From Liquidambar formosana (lineage: Eukaryota > Streptophyta > Magnoliopsida > Saxifragales > Altingiaceae), in the NCBI GenBank assembly GCA_039720395.1, contig JBBPBK010000050.1, positions 62,001 to 126,000 on the forward strand: a stretch of DNA of 64,000 nucleotides, in the 5' to 3' direction. Shown here one piece after another: positions 12,212 through 23,673 of the stretch. A program made the position numbers and the translations under genes. The notes under the pieces are model-generated. The model saw only the letters and a program-made list of their open reading frames with translations. It was not told the origin of the DNA and did not search any database. Within the stretch, counting starts at the first letter, position 1; every line of letters begins with the position of its first letter.

Positions 12212-12763
12212 GTTAAGTTTCCAATTTAAAAGCCTAAACTTGTAAGTGGAGAGTCTAAACAGGTATATGAAAACATGTTAAACTCGATATTTAATCCATG
12301 TGGGATGTGGTATATTTCAAACACTTCCCCTCACAGGCCTAACAAGATAATAACGGGCTTCTCACGTGAACAATAAAGACGGGCTCAAGAGCGAATACTA
12401 GCCCAAGAAAGACATGCTCTGATATCATGTAAAGTTTCCAACTTAAAAGCCTAAGCTTGTAAGTGGAGAGTCCAAATAGGTATATGAAGTCATGTTAAAC
12501 TCGATATTTAATCGATGTGGGATGTGGTATATTTCTAACACTTTCTCACGTGTAGGCCTAACAAAATAATAACGGACTTGTCACGTGAATAATAAAGACT
12601 GACTCACAAGTGAGTACGGGCTCAAGAAAGATATGCTCTGATATCATGTTAAGTTTCTAACTTAAAAGCCTAAGTTTGTAAGTGGAGGATCCAAACAAGT
12701 TTATGAAGATATGTTAAACTCGATATTTAATCGATATGAGATGTGATATATTTCCAACATGAA
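12212..12763. repeat. 218-bp tandem repeat, about 2.5 copies
   Basis: Three successive copies begin with gttaagtttccaa-type sequence at about 12212, 12429 and 12648; the first two end in gctctgatatcatg and the third is cut near 12763. The unit includes the conserved words aactcgatatttaat and ataataacgg. It is a dispersed plant repeat type. No coding potential was seen. Confidence 0.85.
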
Positions 12764-12779
12764 TGATAATAGCTTAGCT

Positions 12780-13157
12780 CGCATCTAAGACCTGAATGAT
12801 TTGTGTCTAAAGAGCCACTACCCGAAGTTCCCAAAAACACCTATAGAAAATGGATTCATCAGGTTTAAAATTCACTGAAATTGAATCAAGAATCACATAT
12901 CAAAAATGAATTGGTAAGGAACAATTTAGCACTTAAAGATTGAATCATTGAGATTCATTTAGATATACTAAGATTCACAGCATTATCAACCAAATCCATG
13001 TCTGAAAAGAGCACACAAAAAAGGGCACAGAAGCCTCTAGGCCCTCTATGGATTTAACAACTGAGGCGGTTGGTGCTCTGCAAGTGTCCAAGCCATGCTA
13101 ATTACCACTTTGGGACTAAAGAAGTTCTATTTTATGCAGATTAATCTAAGGAGATCT
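12780..13157 (-). other. 3' flank of the small host gene, partly duplicated at 40105
   Basis: Sequence downstream of the stop codon of the gene at 13158-13479. It is probably 3' UTR and beyond. A diverged second copy lies at 40105-40370, for example the shared word tatagaaaatggattcatc. Confidence 0.6.
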
Positions 13158-13479
13158 TCAAGATTCAGGCCTAGATTTGACAATGAAATTCTGGCGACTG
13201 ATGAGGTTCATGACCACTAGTGGACCAGCTGTACGCGGCCAGGCCTGGAACTTCTTGTCAGTCTCTTCCCACCATTCCTTGCCTGCAACAGTTTTTGGAG
13301 TAGTGCCTGACATCAAAAACCAGCAATAATGTTAAACCGCAATAGCTGTAAAAAGTAAAACTTCGAGGAGATAACGACAACTTGCCTCCAAAAATCTTAT
13401 TGTCAACAATAATATAGTCACAAATGAATGCAATGGCAAATGATCCCACTACCACAGGTATTATATACTTAGCAGCCAT
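13158..13479 (-). CDS. Small membrane protein, probable mitochondrial complex I subunit (NDUFA3/B9-like)
   Basis: Two exons on the minus strand: 13479-13386 (94 bp) and 13306-13158 (149 bp), separated by a 79-bp intron. Together they give 243 bp, 80 residues plus TGA. The protein starts MAAKYIIPVVVG, has one hydrophobic segment at residues 5-24, then IFGGTTPKTV, a tryptophan pair (KEWWEETDKK), FQAWPRTAGP and SRQNFIVKSRPES at the C-terminus. From memory this matches a conserved small plant protein annotated as NADH dehydrogenase 1 alpha subcomplex subunit 3-like, an accessory subunit in the inner mitochondrial membrane; the family name is from memory and less sure than the gene itself. The intron is GC-AG (GGAG/gcaagt ... 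gatgtcag/GC), and only this pairing keeps the frame. An acceptor-like ttgcag sits just before the ATG, so a 5' UTR intron is likely. A broken copy lies near 40400. Confidence 0.75.
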
Positions 13480-14764
13480 GTTTAAACTGCAAATGAACAA
13501 AATAACCCAATGTTATTAGAGAAGAGATAATGACAATTACAGGCAAACACTTTCCCAAAACATAAACCCCAGGCCTCAAAAGCATATACAATTTACCTCC
13601 TAGAAATTAGTTCACTAAATTCAGCTATTTTGGGAGTTTGCATTACATCTATATATAGTCCTAATTTTAGGTATGTTTAATGTGTGTTTTCAATAGATAC
13701 AACCCTTTAATTCCAATTAACCCATATGGATGCTCCATGGGTTGTGAGTTGGGTCAAACCTGATCTAAATACCAACAACATCTATACTAACTCTAGGCAT
13801 CTAAATGTAGCCGAATGTCAAAATACTATAGATGGGACCTTATTGAGTTAGTTTGACCGAAAATGAGTTAAATCAACAAGAGAAAACAAGGACGGATGAT
13901 AATTTGGCACAATGGAATTCGCATTTCCATTTTACAAGAATAACTACACAAGCTTGCGAGAGAATAAATTTGCATAAAGCAAAGAAACACTCCATCCTAG
14001 CAACACCCTGTAAAGGGAACAAACATGGCTGGTTTAAATGTTGCTGTCTGGCTGTTTTGAGAGGGACACAGTACTGAAGCAATGATTAGTAGTAGCAAAA
14101 CGAGCATGTTGTAAGACTCTGTATAAGGGTAGGAATCGTGAAATAAAACAACGGAGAGAAAAGTGTATATGATATATCTTGCTACAATAAGCTGAGGAAA
14201 AGGGAAAGTGGAGATTTAATTTACTGCTAAATGGCATGAGAATTGGCGTGTAAAGGATCTGAATTCGTTATGAAAGCCTAATACACATAAGATCGACTCC
14301 AAAATTAGGACAAGCATCAACAAAGACGACGTGTTTGGTATCAATTTCGAGATTGGCGTCTAAGGAGACTACAATTTGCCGATTGCTCCTTGGTGCATGT
14401 ACTACTTTTTTTTCCCTTCCTCTTTTTTCTAATTATTAATAGTTTTTTTCTCTAATTGGGATTGACTTATTATGAATCTGGCACAGTCTTGTTGGAGGGT
14501 GCTCTCTGGTTAAAATATATACAGCTCATATCCTCCTTACCATCGTCAATCATTGAGCCTAGAGTTCTAACTCTCTGTATGAGTATTGATGGTGAGCCTG
14601 ACTGAAATTGACCTTGTTTCATAGAAATAGTGGAATTCTACATAGACAAGCCGAAACTAACCATAATTTCAAAGCTTTCCAAATGGGTTGGAGTTGAAGA
14701 TTTGAAGCTAATCTCAGTAATATTCCAACATATTTGAAAGGTGAAATTACTGTTATACGCTTTC

Positions 14765-14767
<3 letters not shown>
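13480..14767. other. Upstream region of the small host gene
   Basis: It should contain the 5' UTR, a UTR intron and the promoter of the minus-strand gene ending at 13479. I could not locate the first exon. Short frames here show no family resemblance. Confidence 0.5.

Positions 14768-14808
<41 letters not shown>
14768..14808. repeat. (TA)n microsatellite
   Basis: About 20 uninterrupted TA dinucleotides, next to a dispersed inverted-repeat element. Confidence 0.95.
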
Positions 14809-14809
<1 letters not shown>

Positions 14810-14810
<1 letters not shown>

Positions 14811-14990
14811 GGTTATGTTCCCATCAGCACGTGTTGGCATAAGTTATATCAGCACCATGCATTGAGGTTTGTACCCCTTACATTGATCCAATTTACCTCA
14901 TATACCACTAATGCACAAGGTATAACTCCTAATGCGGGTGTTGATATAAGTTATATCAGCACGTGCTTACCTGATCATCATCCTATATAT
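14810..14990. mobile_element. Small inverted-repeat (MITE-like) element
   Basis: The left part (cagcacgtgttggcataagt) and the right part, read in reverse complement, both contain the sequence agcacgtg...ataacttatatca, so the element has subterminal inverted repeats. Related copies lie at 21868-21945 and 25832-25925. No coding capacity. Confidence 0.55.
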
Positions 14991-15269
14991 ATATTTCCGC
15001 AAAAATTGGTCTTATGACCCACTCAAAGAATTTCAGGATGAAAATACCTCAAGACAGTTTCAACATTTCACCAATACAAGGTCGGTTTTGAATTTTTTGG
15101 GGCCCTAGGCTAACTCCAAAAATGGAACCCTCTATACATATTTTTTTTTTAAAAAAAAAAACAGTTTTAAGTATCCATTTTGTTTTCCTAGTACCAATAT
15201 AAAATTTAAAATTTGTTTTAATAAATTAAAATGATAAGAGATCATTATAAAAACTTAAAAAGATATAAT
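14991..15269. other. No gene seen
   Basis: AT-rich sequence with poly-T/poly-A tracts near 15141-15160. Nothing recognised. Confidence 0.5.
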
Positions 15270-15584
15270 TGTTGTAAAATCAAGAACTTAGAATAAGTTG
15301 CGAAGAGAATAAGAACTTAGAACAACTATTGCATAGAAAGGATAGAACTTCTCATCATTTCTCATTTCATCTCAATATACATATTTCTTCGACCAAAGCC
15401 TTCTTTATATAGGCTCACATTCACCTAACATTAGAAGTGGTGATGATTTCATCTCCCATTAACCAAGTGTACATCCACCATTTATCACAAGTAATTCATC
15501 CCCCATTACCAAGTGGTGTATAAGTGAATCATGCACTATTACCAATTGGTGGCATCCACACACTAAATCACAATATTTATAACA
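15270..15584 (-). repeat. Ty1/copia 3' LTR
   Basis: A 315-bp unit with TG...CA ends (tgttgtaaaatc ... atttataaca on plus). In element sense (minus) it starts TGTTATAAATATTG directly after the purine tract ccaagggagag, the usual polypurine tract of this copia type, and contains a TATA box (CTATATAAAG) near 15400-15412. It fixes the orientation of the pol fragments to its right. Confidence 0.75.
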
Positions 15585-18500
15585 CTCTCCCTTGGATGTC
15601 CACCACAATAAGATAATGTGCCTTGTTAAAACCTTGTCAGAAAAACCCAGTGGGAAAAAAACTAACGAAGGAAAAAGAGCACAACATTTTGGGAATCTTA
15701 AAGTGGTGTTGGACGCACTAAAGAAAAACTGCCTCATTAAAACCTTGCCAGGAAAACCAGTGGGACAAAACCTGGTCGAAGGAAAAAGAATACAGCGTGC
15801 ATATGTCCAAAAATAAATTCTCCCCTTGATAAGAAGATAGGTATCAACTTGATTGAACGCAAATTCGACGCATTCCAATTTTGTGCACTATCATTTGAAT
15901 TCTGCTATTGATAGTACTTTAGTGAATAAATCTGCAAGATTATTTCTTGAACGTGTCTTGCTTAACATCAATATCACTGCTCTTCTAGAATTCATATTTA
16001 TGTGCTTGATAGGATCACCTTTGATACAACTTCTTCTAATCTGTAGTTCTACAGAGGCAGCATAAAATATGTTTAATGCCATTCCAGTGTTGTTGAGTTG
16101 GAGCAGAGCTGAATCCTGCTAACAAGTTGACTAAAAATGATGTATAAGGGTTAGTGCATAACAAATCGCCTATTGCACTAAGATATGGTACTTCAGGACC
16201 AAGTAGCATTTCATTATCTTCTTTGGGGTGAAATTGATTTCTCTTAATATCAAGAGATCAAACTATCATGGGAGAACTTAATGGATGTGATTTATCCATA
16301 TTAAGATGTTTCAATACCTTTTCGGTATAATAAGGATTCTTGCTTGATTTATGCTCAAACTACAGGTCGAGACAATATTTTGTTCTCCTTTCTTTAAATA
16401 TTTAGCAGTTTTCATAAACTCTTCAAGAGTCTCAATTAAATTTATATCATCAACATAAATTATAATGATGATTAATCCCGATTCTAATTTCTTTAAGGGC
16501 ATATAAAATAGTTAACATATCCTTCTTTAACTAAGTACTTACTGAGACGATTTTACCACATTCTTTTTGATTGTTTTAATCCATACAAGGATTATCTTAG
16601 TTTAATTGAGTACATTTTTCGTGATATTTACTTTAGGCAATTTGGATCCTTCAGGGACCTTCATATATATATTTGCATTTAAATTTAATGCCATCCATTA
16701 CAGGTGGATATGTTTCTTCATAATCAATCTATGGTTTCTGCAAGAAACCAAATTTTATATCTAATGATCTCATTTCTATCATTACTCTTTCTTACAAATA
16801 TCCATTTGTAATTCTATGGGTTTCACATTATTGGGTGTTAGGACTTCGGGTCCAAACGCTTTGCGTTTTACTAGCGAATCTAATTCCATTTGGATTGTTT
16901 CTTTCCACTTTGACCAATCAGGTTTACTGCAACATTCGTCTACAGTGTGTGGTTTAAGATCGTCGTCATCTTTGAAATTTTAGTAGCTACTACATAATTA
17001 ATAATTACCTTTATGTGATTCCATAACACATGCATAATTTATAAAAATTTCTTCATTTCCAATAGGCCTCTTTATTGTTTTTAGTCTCTTTAGGGACTTT
17101 TTCTTCTTCAGGAGTTATATAAGAAATTGTGAGTATATTTATTTCTTGTTCAATAGCCTCTTTTGGAGTGCTTTCCTATAAAATTGAACATATACCCCTT
17201 CTCACAAATTTCTTTTCTCATTTCAAATACCTATTTATATCTAACAGGCTGTAGTCCAGATACTTCACATATTGCTAGCAAGTTTAACTCTGCTTGAATT
17301 ACTTCTTTCCACATTGGCCAATAATTTCTACATTGATTCTTTTCGATGGTTTGTGCTTTAATTTCATCATTACTTCTGGTAATGTCAAGAACAACTTTAA
17401 AAGAAAATATGTTATCGACAAAAATTTTGTTTCTATCCAATATTTCTCTTGAACTTATATAATTTGTCGAGATCTCGTTATTATTGGGTACCTATTCCTC
17501 TTTAAGGAATAATTTCTTTAGGATATTTCACTTAAAGAAATTCCACTTCAGGGGATAACTTTTTGGGGGGTTTCTCTTTAGGAGATTCCACTTTAGGGGT
17601 GTGAATATTTGACTAAGTTTTGTATAAAACTAATGATCATGAATCATTCAGTCAAGTTAAGTACACATACCTACACCCAAGGAATTAACTTTTCAGAAGG
17701 TTCCACTTCAAGGATAGCTCTTCAGGAGATTTATTGTCCATTACCAATTGGATGGATCAATTATTTTTATTGCCTGTTCTGTGGGTATGGCCTCTTCAGG
17801 AGCCCCAATTTCTTTTCCTTTCTGGGATTTTTATCCTTATCACCGACAAGTCTTCCACACTTCAAGCATGTCTTAGATTCATTTGCTGCTATATTAACCT
17901 ATTGTCCTATAGGGACTTGCAAGTGAATAATTGTTTGAACTTCCAGTTCATATTAATTTGTTTGAGAATAATCATCAATGTATGTATTGAAAATTCATGC
18001 CGTTCTTCTGTTAGTGTAATTTCCTCCCCCTAATAGTGGGGATTCTATCAAAATAACAATATTCAAAACTTTCTATAAAAAACAATACCTTTTGAGTTTG
18101 TATGTATAAATTCTTACCAAATTTCCTCCCCCTAGTGGCAGGAAAAATGAACAATCTGCAAAACTTGCTATAAAAAATCACTTTGTGAGTTTGGGTGTGT
18201 GAATTCTTACCATACTGTGATTACCATCTCTTACCATCACTTGATCATGTCAAAGTATAAAGATCTTTATGTCAGAGCACTTCTGGTGCGCTACCACATG
18301 TGTTTCAATTGTACTTGTAGTCGTATAGAAGACAAAGTTTTTAATATGAGCTTCTGGCCCGAAATCATTGAGGTAATATAAAGATATTCCTCATTTCCAT
18401 CATTAATGGTTTCAATATGATAACTATTTTACGATGTAAATCTTAAAAACTCAGTAAATTTCTTCTACTTCTAGTAGAATATAAAGTATTGTCAGTATAA

Positions 18501-18650
18501 ATTTTTATTCCTTTTGGCAATATTATATTTGCTCTTCTGGAGCCTTCAATTAGGTTTGACGAACCTAATATGGTATTGACAATAGTTTTGAATAATGATA
18601 AATTTTGGAAATTTAATGATTGTGTGAGTTGTAACACTATCTATCTTTCA
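15585..18650 (-). pseudogene. Eroded Ty1/copia polyprotein
   Basis: Fragments in the correct order for a minus-strand element. 18637-18443: pre-integrase region (YTDNTLYSTRSRRNLLSF). 17440-17231: start of reverse transcriptase (NYWPMWKEVIQAELN). About 16960-16800: a second diverged copy of that segment. 16502-16311: RT catalytic area (YVDDINLIET). 16082-15891: RNase H tail (NNLADLFTKVLS). Every piece is in a different frame or broken by stops. The 240 bp next to the LTR hold the usual copia 3' untranslated repeats (ccttgccaggaaaaccagtg type). No 5' LTR was found, so the element is incomplete. Confidence 0.75.
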
Positions 18651-19934
18651 GACATATATTTTTAACAATCATCTTGAAATTAGATCTGTAATATCATATT
18701 GCAATTCGTATTTGATTTCCCCTATACTAGTTTATAAATTATGCCTGTTTTCAGGTAAGTAGATAGGGGAACATATGTTCTAGCTATAAAGGGCACTAGA
18801 TATAGACATGAAGTAATTAGTACACCTACTATAGTACTCACAAGGCAAGAAATATTAAAATATTTTCACAATCTTGCCACTATGTTCAGTGTATTGTCAC
18901 ATTTTGGTGTCTTGAAAATATTTATCTATATTAGATTTTGCAATAAATCGATCCTTTTCAAAAGAATCAAATATTTAATTTCAACGGTCATCAAATTTAA
19001 TGATGAAATGGTTTTGATAATAATCAAACAATTCGCTAACAAATAATTTCAAACTCATAGATCAAAATTGATTGTTATCACGTAGTAAGTAAAACCAATT
19101 TACTTGTTTTATAAAGCTTCATGACCATTTTTTTTTTTTTTAATATGATAGAGAAAATAATTCCATATGGATACATATGCGAAGGTATCTTTACCATGGA
19201 TAGAGTAACTTACCCAAAGCACTAGTACTTCTCCAATGGCATAATAGAATTAATGGATAGCTAGCCTTTCATCAATTCTTCAAGGTTTGCTTAGGCAATT
19301 GGCATTATTGGGAGTGCCTTTAATTAAACTAACACACGCCAAAATGAGGCTAGGATTTTGAATGGGCTGCAGAGACAATCTCCAGTTGATCCCTCTAGTT
19401 CTCAAAATGCTACTAATGAGTGGGGAAAAAAAAATCTGTAATTTGCTCCAAGTACAACGACCAAATCTGAAATTTTAGCAAAAACAATTCGTGATGCGCA
19501 TAAATGAATTTTAATAGGTTCAATCCAAAAAGAAATGGGCTTTGGGGTTTGTATCACTTAAAAGTATATCAAATATACTTTGTAACCTCAAAGTTTGTTA
19601 GAGAAATACCTAGAAAAACCCATTCAAAAATATTTTTCAATATTGAGTTAGTGTTGCCCAGCAGAAATCCCAGATTCAGGTGTACCACGAAATAATTACA
19701 CCAAAATTACCAAATGGTCACCAAATGACACGAAAATTGGTAGGATGTTAGCCTAACAAGTCAGTGACAAAATCCAATTCGTTTCATCTCAAAATCATAA
19801 CTAGAACTAAAGTTATGAATTAAATGGTAGAATGGATTCGTGCTGTCGGCACAGTACAACATACAAAACCTCAACCAAGTATTTACTTAAAACACTTATA
19901 TTGTAGGTTTATTCTATAAACCTTTGCTTATTTT
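18651..19934. other. No gene seen
   Basis: AT-rich DNA, possibly the worn 5' end of the copia element. Short frames show no homology I recognise. Confidence 0.5.
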
Positions 19935-20115
19935 TTTAGTGTCACTCCACTTCTGGTGGTTTGATATAATATTATTCCACTTTTGGTGGTTTGGTATTGC
20001 ATTAGTCCACTTCTGTGGTTTTGTATATCATTAGTCCACTTCTGGTGGTTTGGTATTCCATTATTCCACTTCTGGTGGTTTGGTATGTCATTAGTCCACT
20101 TCTGGTGGTTTTTAT
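19935..20115. repeat. 30-bp minisatellite, about 6-7 units
   Basis: Repeats of ttagtccacttctggtggtt plus about ten variable bases. On the minus strand the array is an open frame encoding repeats of NHQKWTNDIP, which is a by-product of the 30-bp (10-codon) period and not evidence of a gene. Confidence 0.9.
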
Positions 20116-20136
20116 CATAGAATGACATAATATAAG

Positions 20137-20617
20137 TGTCACGACCCAAATTAATTAAGCTGTGATCAATATTAATAAAACCAGTTTAATTAAGAAAATC
20201 ATTTAGGAAGCACATAAATGGCACGTGTTAGAAAACCTGTAATTTCAATAAAAATTTCGGCATGACCCATTCATAAATAGAACATACCATAGTAAAAACT
20301 TGCTTAAAATAATCATAAAACTCACTGTCATCCATCATTGGTATCATCACATGCTAAATAAACCATATAAAGAGACCTATGAAATTAAAATATTACAAAC
20401 CATAAGTTATTACGTGTCTAGCACCCATTGGCCGAATACAAACGTGTCTAGTTAATACATAACCATGATATTAAAATTGTTCAAGATCATAATAATGTTC
20501 CAAAAGGATCTGACAATTAGCTAGTTCCAACCACATAACACCTCAAGGCGAGGTCTCCTCGGCTATGAAATTATCTGAAAAGGGTTTATAAAATATAGGA
20601 GTGAGTATAAAACTCAA
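20137..20617 (-). repeat. LTR fragment related to the LTR at 43728-46072
   Basis: It starts TGTCACGACCCAAATTAATT, identical to the start of the unit at 43728, and stays colinear for roughly 450 bp (shared agacataccat-like words near 20280). It is cut at 20618, where another LTR-like sequence begins. Strand follows the assignment made for the 43728 copy. Confidence 0.7.
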
Positions 20618-20793
20618 TGTAAACACCCCATTTTGTACTGGTTGTCATCTTAAGTCCCGTGGCCTCGATGATGAGTTTAGTGTGGTTATTTACATATTAT
20701 TCTTGAAGAATTAATGCAAATCACAGCATGAGATTTTTGGTTAAAATAAGAGAAAAATTATTTTATTAGATTAGTCATTTTTATCATGCCGCT

Positions 20794-20858
20794 AACACGT
20801 GTACGCATGTGATAAGTGTGTACACACATACTTTACATGTGCATGCGTGTTAACGGTC
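20794..20858. promoter_or_regulatory. Palindromic block upstream of the TATA box, third LTR family
   Basis: The outer arms taacacg / cgtgtta and the centre gtgtgtacacac form an imperfect inverted repeat of about 64 bp, ending about 130 bp before the TATA-like sequence. Same position, different sequence, compared with the 80-bp module of Tat-family LTRs. Confidence 0.5.
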
Positions 20859-21616
20859 ACTCTCCTAATTTTTAGAAAATGCAATTTCCCTTTCTTTTTC
20901 AGATTAGAAGACTTTTTAATTATTGGTAACATATTTTGATTATTCTTCAAAAAACCTAGTCTAGAAAGGAAAGGGAAACCCTATTTTTCAGCTATATATA
21001 CTCTTTTAATGCCTTAGAGAGGGGGGGGGGGAGAATAGGGTTTTTAAAAAGTGAAATTCGTCATAATTCAGTAGCAGTTTTTCAGAAAACCAGCAATCGT
21101 ATTTTAATCATAACTTTTGAATCCAAAGTCAGAATTTGATAAAATTGATCTTCTTAGAAAGATAATTCAATTCTCTACAACTTTTTATTTCACGAGTTTT
21201 ATCCAATTTGAACGTTTTCATACCCAAAAACGCGATTGAAGTTTCTACTGTTGCAAAGTGATGAAAATCACTTCTCTTTTCTCTAATTCTCTTTTGTTTT
21301 CTATTTCTTTTCAAAGTTGAATGAGTTTTGATCTCTTTGCTATGATAACACTTTGACGAAGAGGAGGATTCGTGTTGGCTTGATTCAATCCAAAGACCTG
21401 AGGGGCCACGAACAAGTATAAAGTTGGTATATTTAGTTTTACTTAGCTTTTTATTCTAGTTCTTCTTTTATTATTTTATTTTATTCTTGTCTAAAGCGTG
21501 ATTAGCATGATTTAGGTTTAGTTTTTATATTTGTATTTATTTCTATATTTTATTTATTTTGGGATGCATGATGTAGATTAATATGTGAGTCCTGCGATTC
21601 TGTGTGAAATGCCTAT

Positions 21617-21676
21617 TAAGTGCGTACGCACCTATCAGTGATGTGTATGCACCAATAAGTGATGCGTACGCACGTT
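21617..21676. repeat. GTGCGTACGCAC palindromic repeats
   Basis: Three closely spaced words (gtgcgtacgcac, atgtgtatgcac, atgcgtacgcac) separated by about 12 bp. Self-complementary; nature unknown. Confidence 0.6.
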
Positions 21677-21680
21677 ACCT

Positions 21681-22089
21681 TGGAAGACAGATTGTTTGTT
21701 TGTTATTTTATATAGTTTTGTTCCTAGTTTATTAGTATCTGGTTGGTCTTTTGTACATTCTGATCTCTGTTTTCTAATATATTTTTTATTTTCCATGCCA
21801 CCCAAATGCACATGAAAGAAAGAAAGAGAAAAAGTGGGCCTTATAGTATATACCCATAACCCAACGTTGCACAAGGTATAATCCCCAATGCGGATGTTTA
21901 TATATATGTGTCATTACCTGAATGTCATCCTATATATATATATTTTCCACCTTGAGGCCTTAGGCAATTGCCCAAGTTGCCAAGTGAACGAGCCATGTTA
22001 CAATGCGGACCTTATAGACTAAAAGAAAATAATAAATACACTTTTCAAAACAAATGAGATAAAGCCAACTAATTATGATCATCTTCAAT
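21681..22089. other. No gene seen; partial MITE copy at 21868-21945
   Basis: Contains a partial copy of the inverted-repeat element of 14810-14990 (ttgcacaaggtataatcccc at about 21868) next to a short TA tract. Otherwise unremarkable. Confidence 0.5.
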
Positions 22090-22380
22090 TCAGATTGATG
22101 ATGCTCTTTGGATCCATCTCCTCAAGCTGGTGCAGGCATAATCTTGCTTTTTGAGGAATATTTCGAAAGCACTTGGAAGAAAGCCCCAGTCATGACCGTG
22201 ACAAAACTTAGCAAAATCAAAATGTCTACAGCAGGGACCATTGCAGTCCACGCACGAGGCGGGTCTTCTTGCTTTGGATGTTTGGTCGCCTCTATTAGAC
22301 TTTTAACTAGCGGTCGCAGCACTAAACCGACCATGATCGTCCGCACACATGCAAATGGAGAATAATGCAAAACTTGTAAG

Positions 22381-23599
22381 TAGGGCTGGCAATTGGGTGG
22401 GTTTGGGTGGGTTTAAATGGGTGTAGTCAAAGAGGGCCTCTATTGGCACCCAAAGACTTGCTTTTCATCCCCCACTTATTTCACATTGTAAAGTTTCATG
22501 AAAAATATAGAAGGTTTTCATAAAAACTGATCACATATTCTATTAGAAAACATTATTTTGAACAACTTTTTAAAAGAAAGTTTTTCCAAAATCTATCATT
22601 TAAGTATACCTTTTCGTCATTTATAGTATTCGCTCCATAGATGACTAAAAAATCCACTTAAACGATAGATTTTAAAAAAACTTTCTTTTAAAAAGTTATT
22701 CAAAATGATGTTTTCTAATAGACAGCGTGATCAGTTTTAATGAAAATCTTACATATTTTTCATAAAATCTTAAAGTATAAAATAAGTGGGGGATGAAAAA
22801 CAAGTTTTTGGGTGCTAATAGAGGCCTCCGTAGTCAAAATATAATCCAAACCCAACCCAACCCAACCCAATTACATGAAAAACCCATTTAAGCAAAACCC
22901 AAACCCTCCCATTTATTCGAGGTTGAAACCCAAACTCACCCATTTAAGCTTGTACGTGAACCAACGCGCAACCCAGCGCTCCCCAGCACTTTAAACTTCT
23001 AGTAACTTTCACGTTGGGAGACTTTGCTCCCTCAGAATAATTTTTTTTCTTTTTTCTTTTTTTGTTTTTGTTTTTGTTTACCCAAAAAAAAAAAAAAAAA
23101 AAACCAACATTTGTCCATTATTTTTGCTACAAGTGATCTCTAAAATATAAAATCTCATGACCCGGATTTAAAATAAAAAATAAAAAATTCCAACTACCAT
23201 AGCATTTCATTTTCAGATCTACCAAATTCAAAAAAATAATAATAAAAAGAAAAAAAAAACATTGAAAGCCTAGAAGACTGTAAAATAAAATAGCATAAAA
23301 TAATTTCCGCAAGACCTCTAGTCCTCCATCTTCAGTAGATTTTGAAGTCTACAAAAATAGCTTCCACATGGACCAAAACATTATACAATTTGTGTGATGT
23401 AAATAAAGCAGGTTAAGAACAAAATGTTTTTTATACAAACCCGATTAGATCCAAATGTTTTTTTATACAAACCCGATTAGACCCATTTATTAGTTGGGTT
23501 ATTATAGGCACCCATTTACAACCCAATTAATAAAATCACCCATCTGCACCCATTTAACTTGGGTGGGTTCATGGGTTTGGGCATAAATTGCCAGCCCTG
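22381..23599. mobile_element. Non-autonomous hAT element
   Basis: Terminal inverted repeats TAGGGCTGGCAATT at the left and the reverse complement of CAGGGCTGGCAATT at the right, flanked by a perfect 8-bp target duplication CTTGTAAG (22373-22380 and 23600-23607), the hAT signature. 1219 bp, no transposase frame. The subterminal parts hold gggtgggttt-type repeats in both orientations. A MULE-type MITE is nested at 22432-22829. Confidence 0.9.
22432..22829. mobile_element. MULE-type MITE with long inverted repeats, nested in the hAT element
   Basis: About 398 bp made largely of two inverted arms (each about 180 bp) starting GAGGGCCTCTATT / GGAGGCCTCTATT, flanked by a perfect 9-bp duplication GTAGTCAAA (22423-22431 and 22830-22838). 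The 9-bp duplication and long arms point to Mutator-like origin. No coding sequence. Confidence 0.9.
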
Positions 23600-23673
23600 C
23601 TTGTAAGTACACAACAATATGAACATGAGAGTGCCGAACCTTCTGGTGGCCTATTCATGTCGTCGTCATCCAT

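Larger units (their letters stand above)
20618..21680 (+). repeat. Probable LTR, TGTAAACACCCCATTTT type
   Basis: The start TGTAAACACCCCATTTTG resembles the element-sense start of the Tat-family LTRs (TGTCACACCCCATTTTTG). A TATA box GCTATATATAC lies at about 20986-20996. Upstream of it lies a block of palindromic words (20794-20858). The right end is uncertain. Confidence 0.45.
22090..23673 (-). pseudogene. Possible host gene fragment, interrupted by a hAT element
   Basis: On the minus strand an ATG at 23673 opens MDDDDMNRPPEGSAL. After the hAT insertion, the frame 22370-22122 encodes about 80 residues with a proline/charged stretch (KHPKQEDPPRAW) and a hydrophobic segment (VDILILLSFVTVMTGAFF) near its end, suggesting a membrane protein. 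The two parts do not join in frame without an intron, and I could not identify a clear donor/acceptor pair. I do not recognise the family. It may be a real small gene whose intron holds the transposon, or a relic. Confidence 0.3.

Noticed and set aside
15592..15816. Plus-strand frame with repeated KTLPGKP-like words
   Set aside because: This is the repeated 3' untranslated stretch of the copia element on the opposite strand.
19935..20115. Possible CRISPR-like array
   Set aside because: Repeat units are adjacent with no unique spacers of constant length, and the genome is a plant's.
19928..20149. Open frame with NHQKWTNDIP repeats
   Set aside because: The 30-bp minisatellite has a period divisible by three, so frames stay open automatically. 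There is no start context, and the frame runs into the neighbouring LTR fragment.
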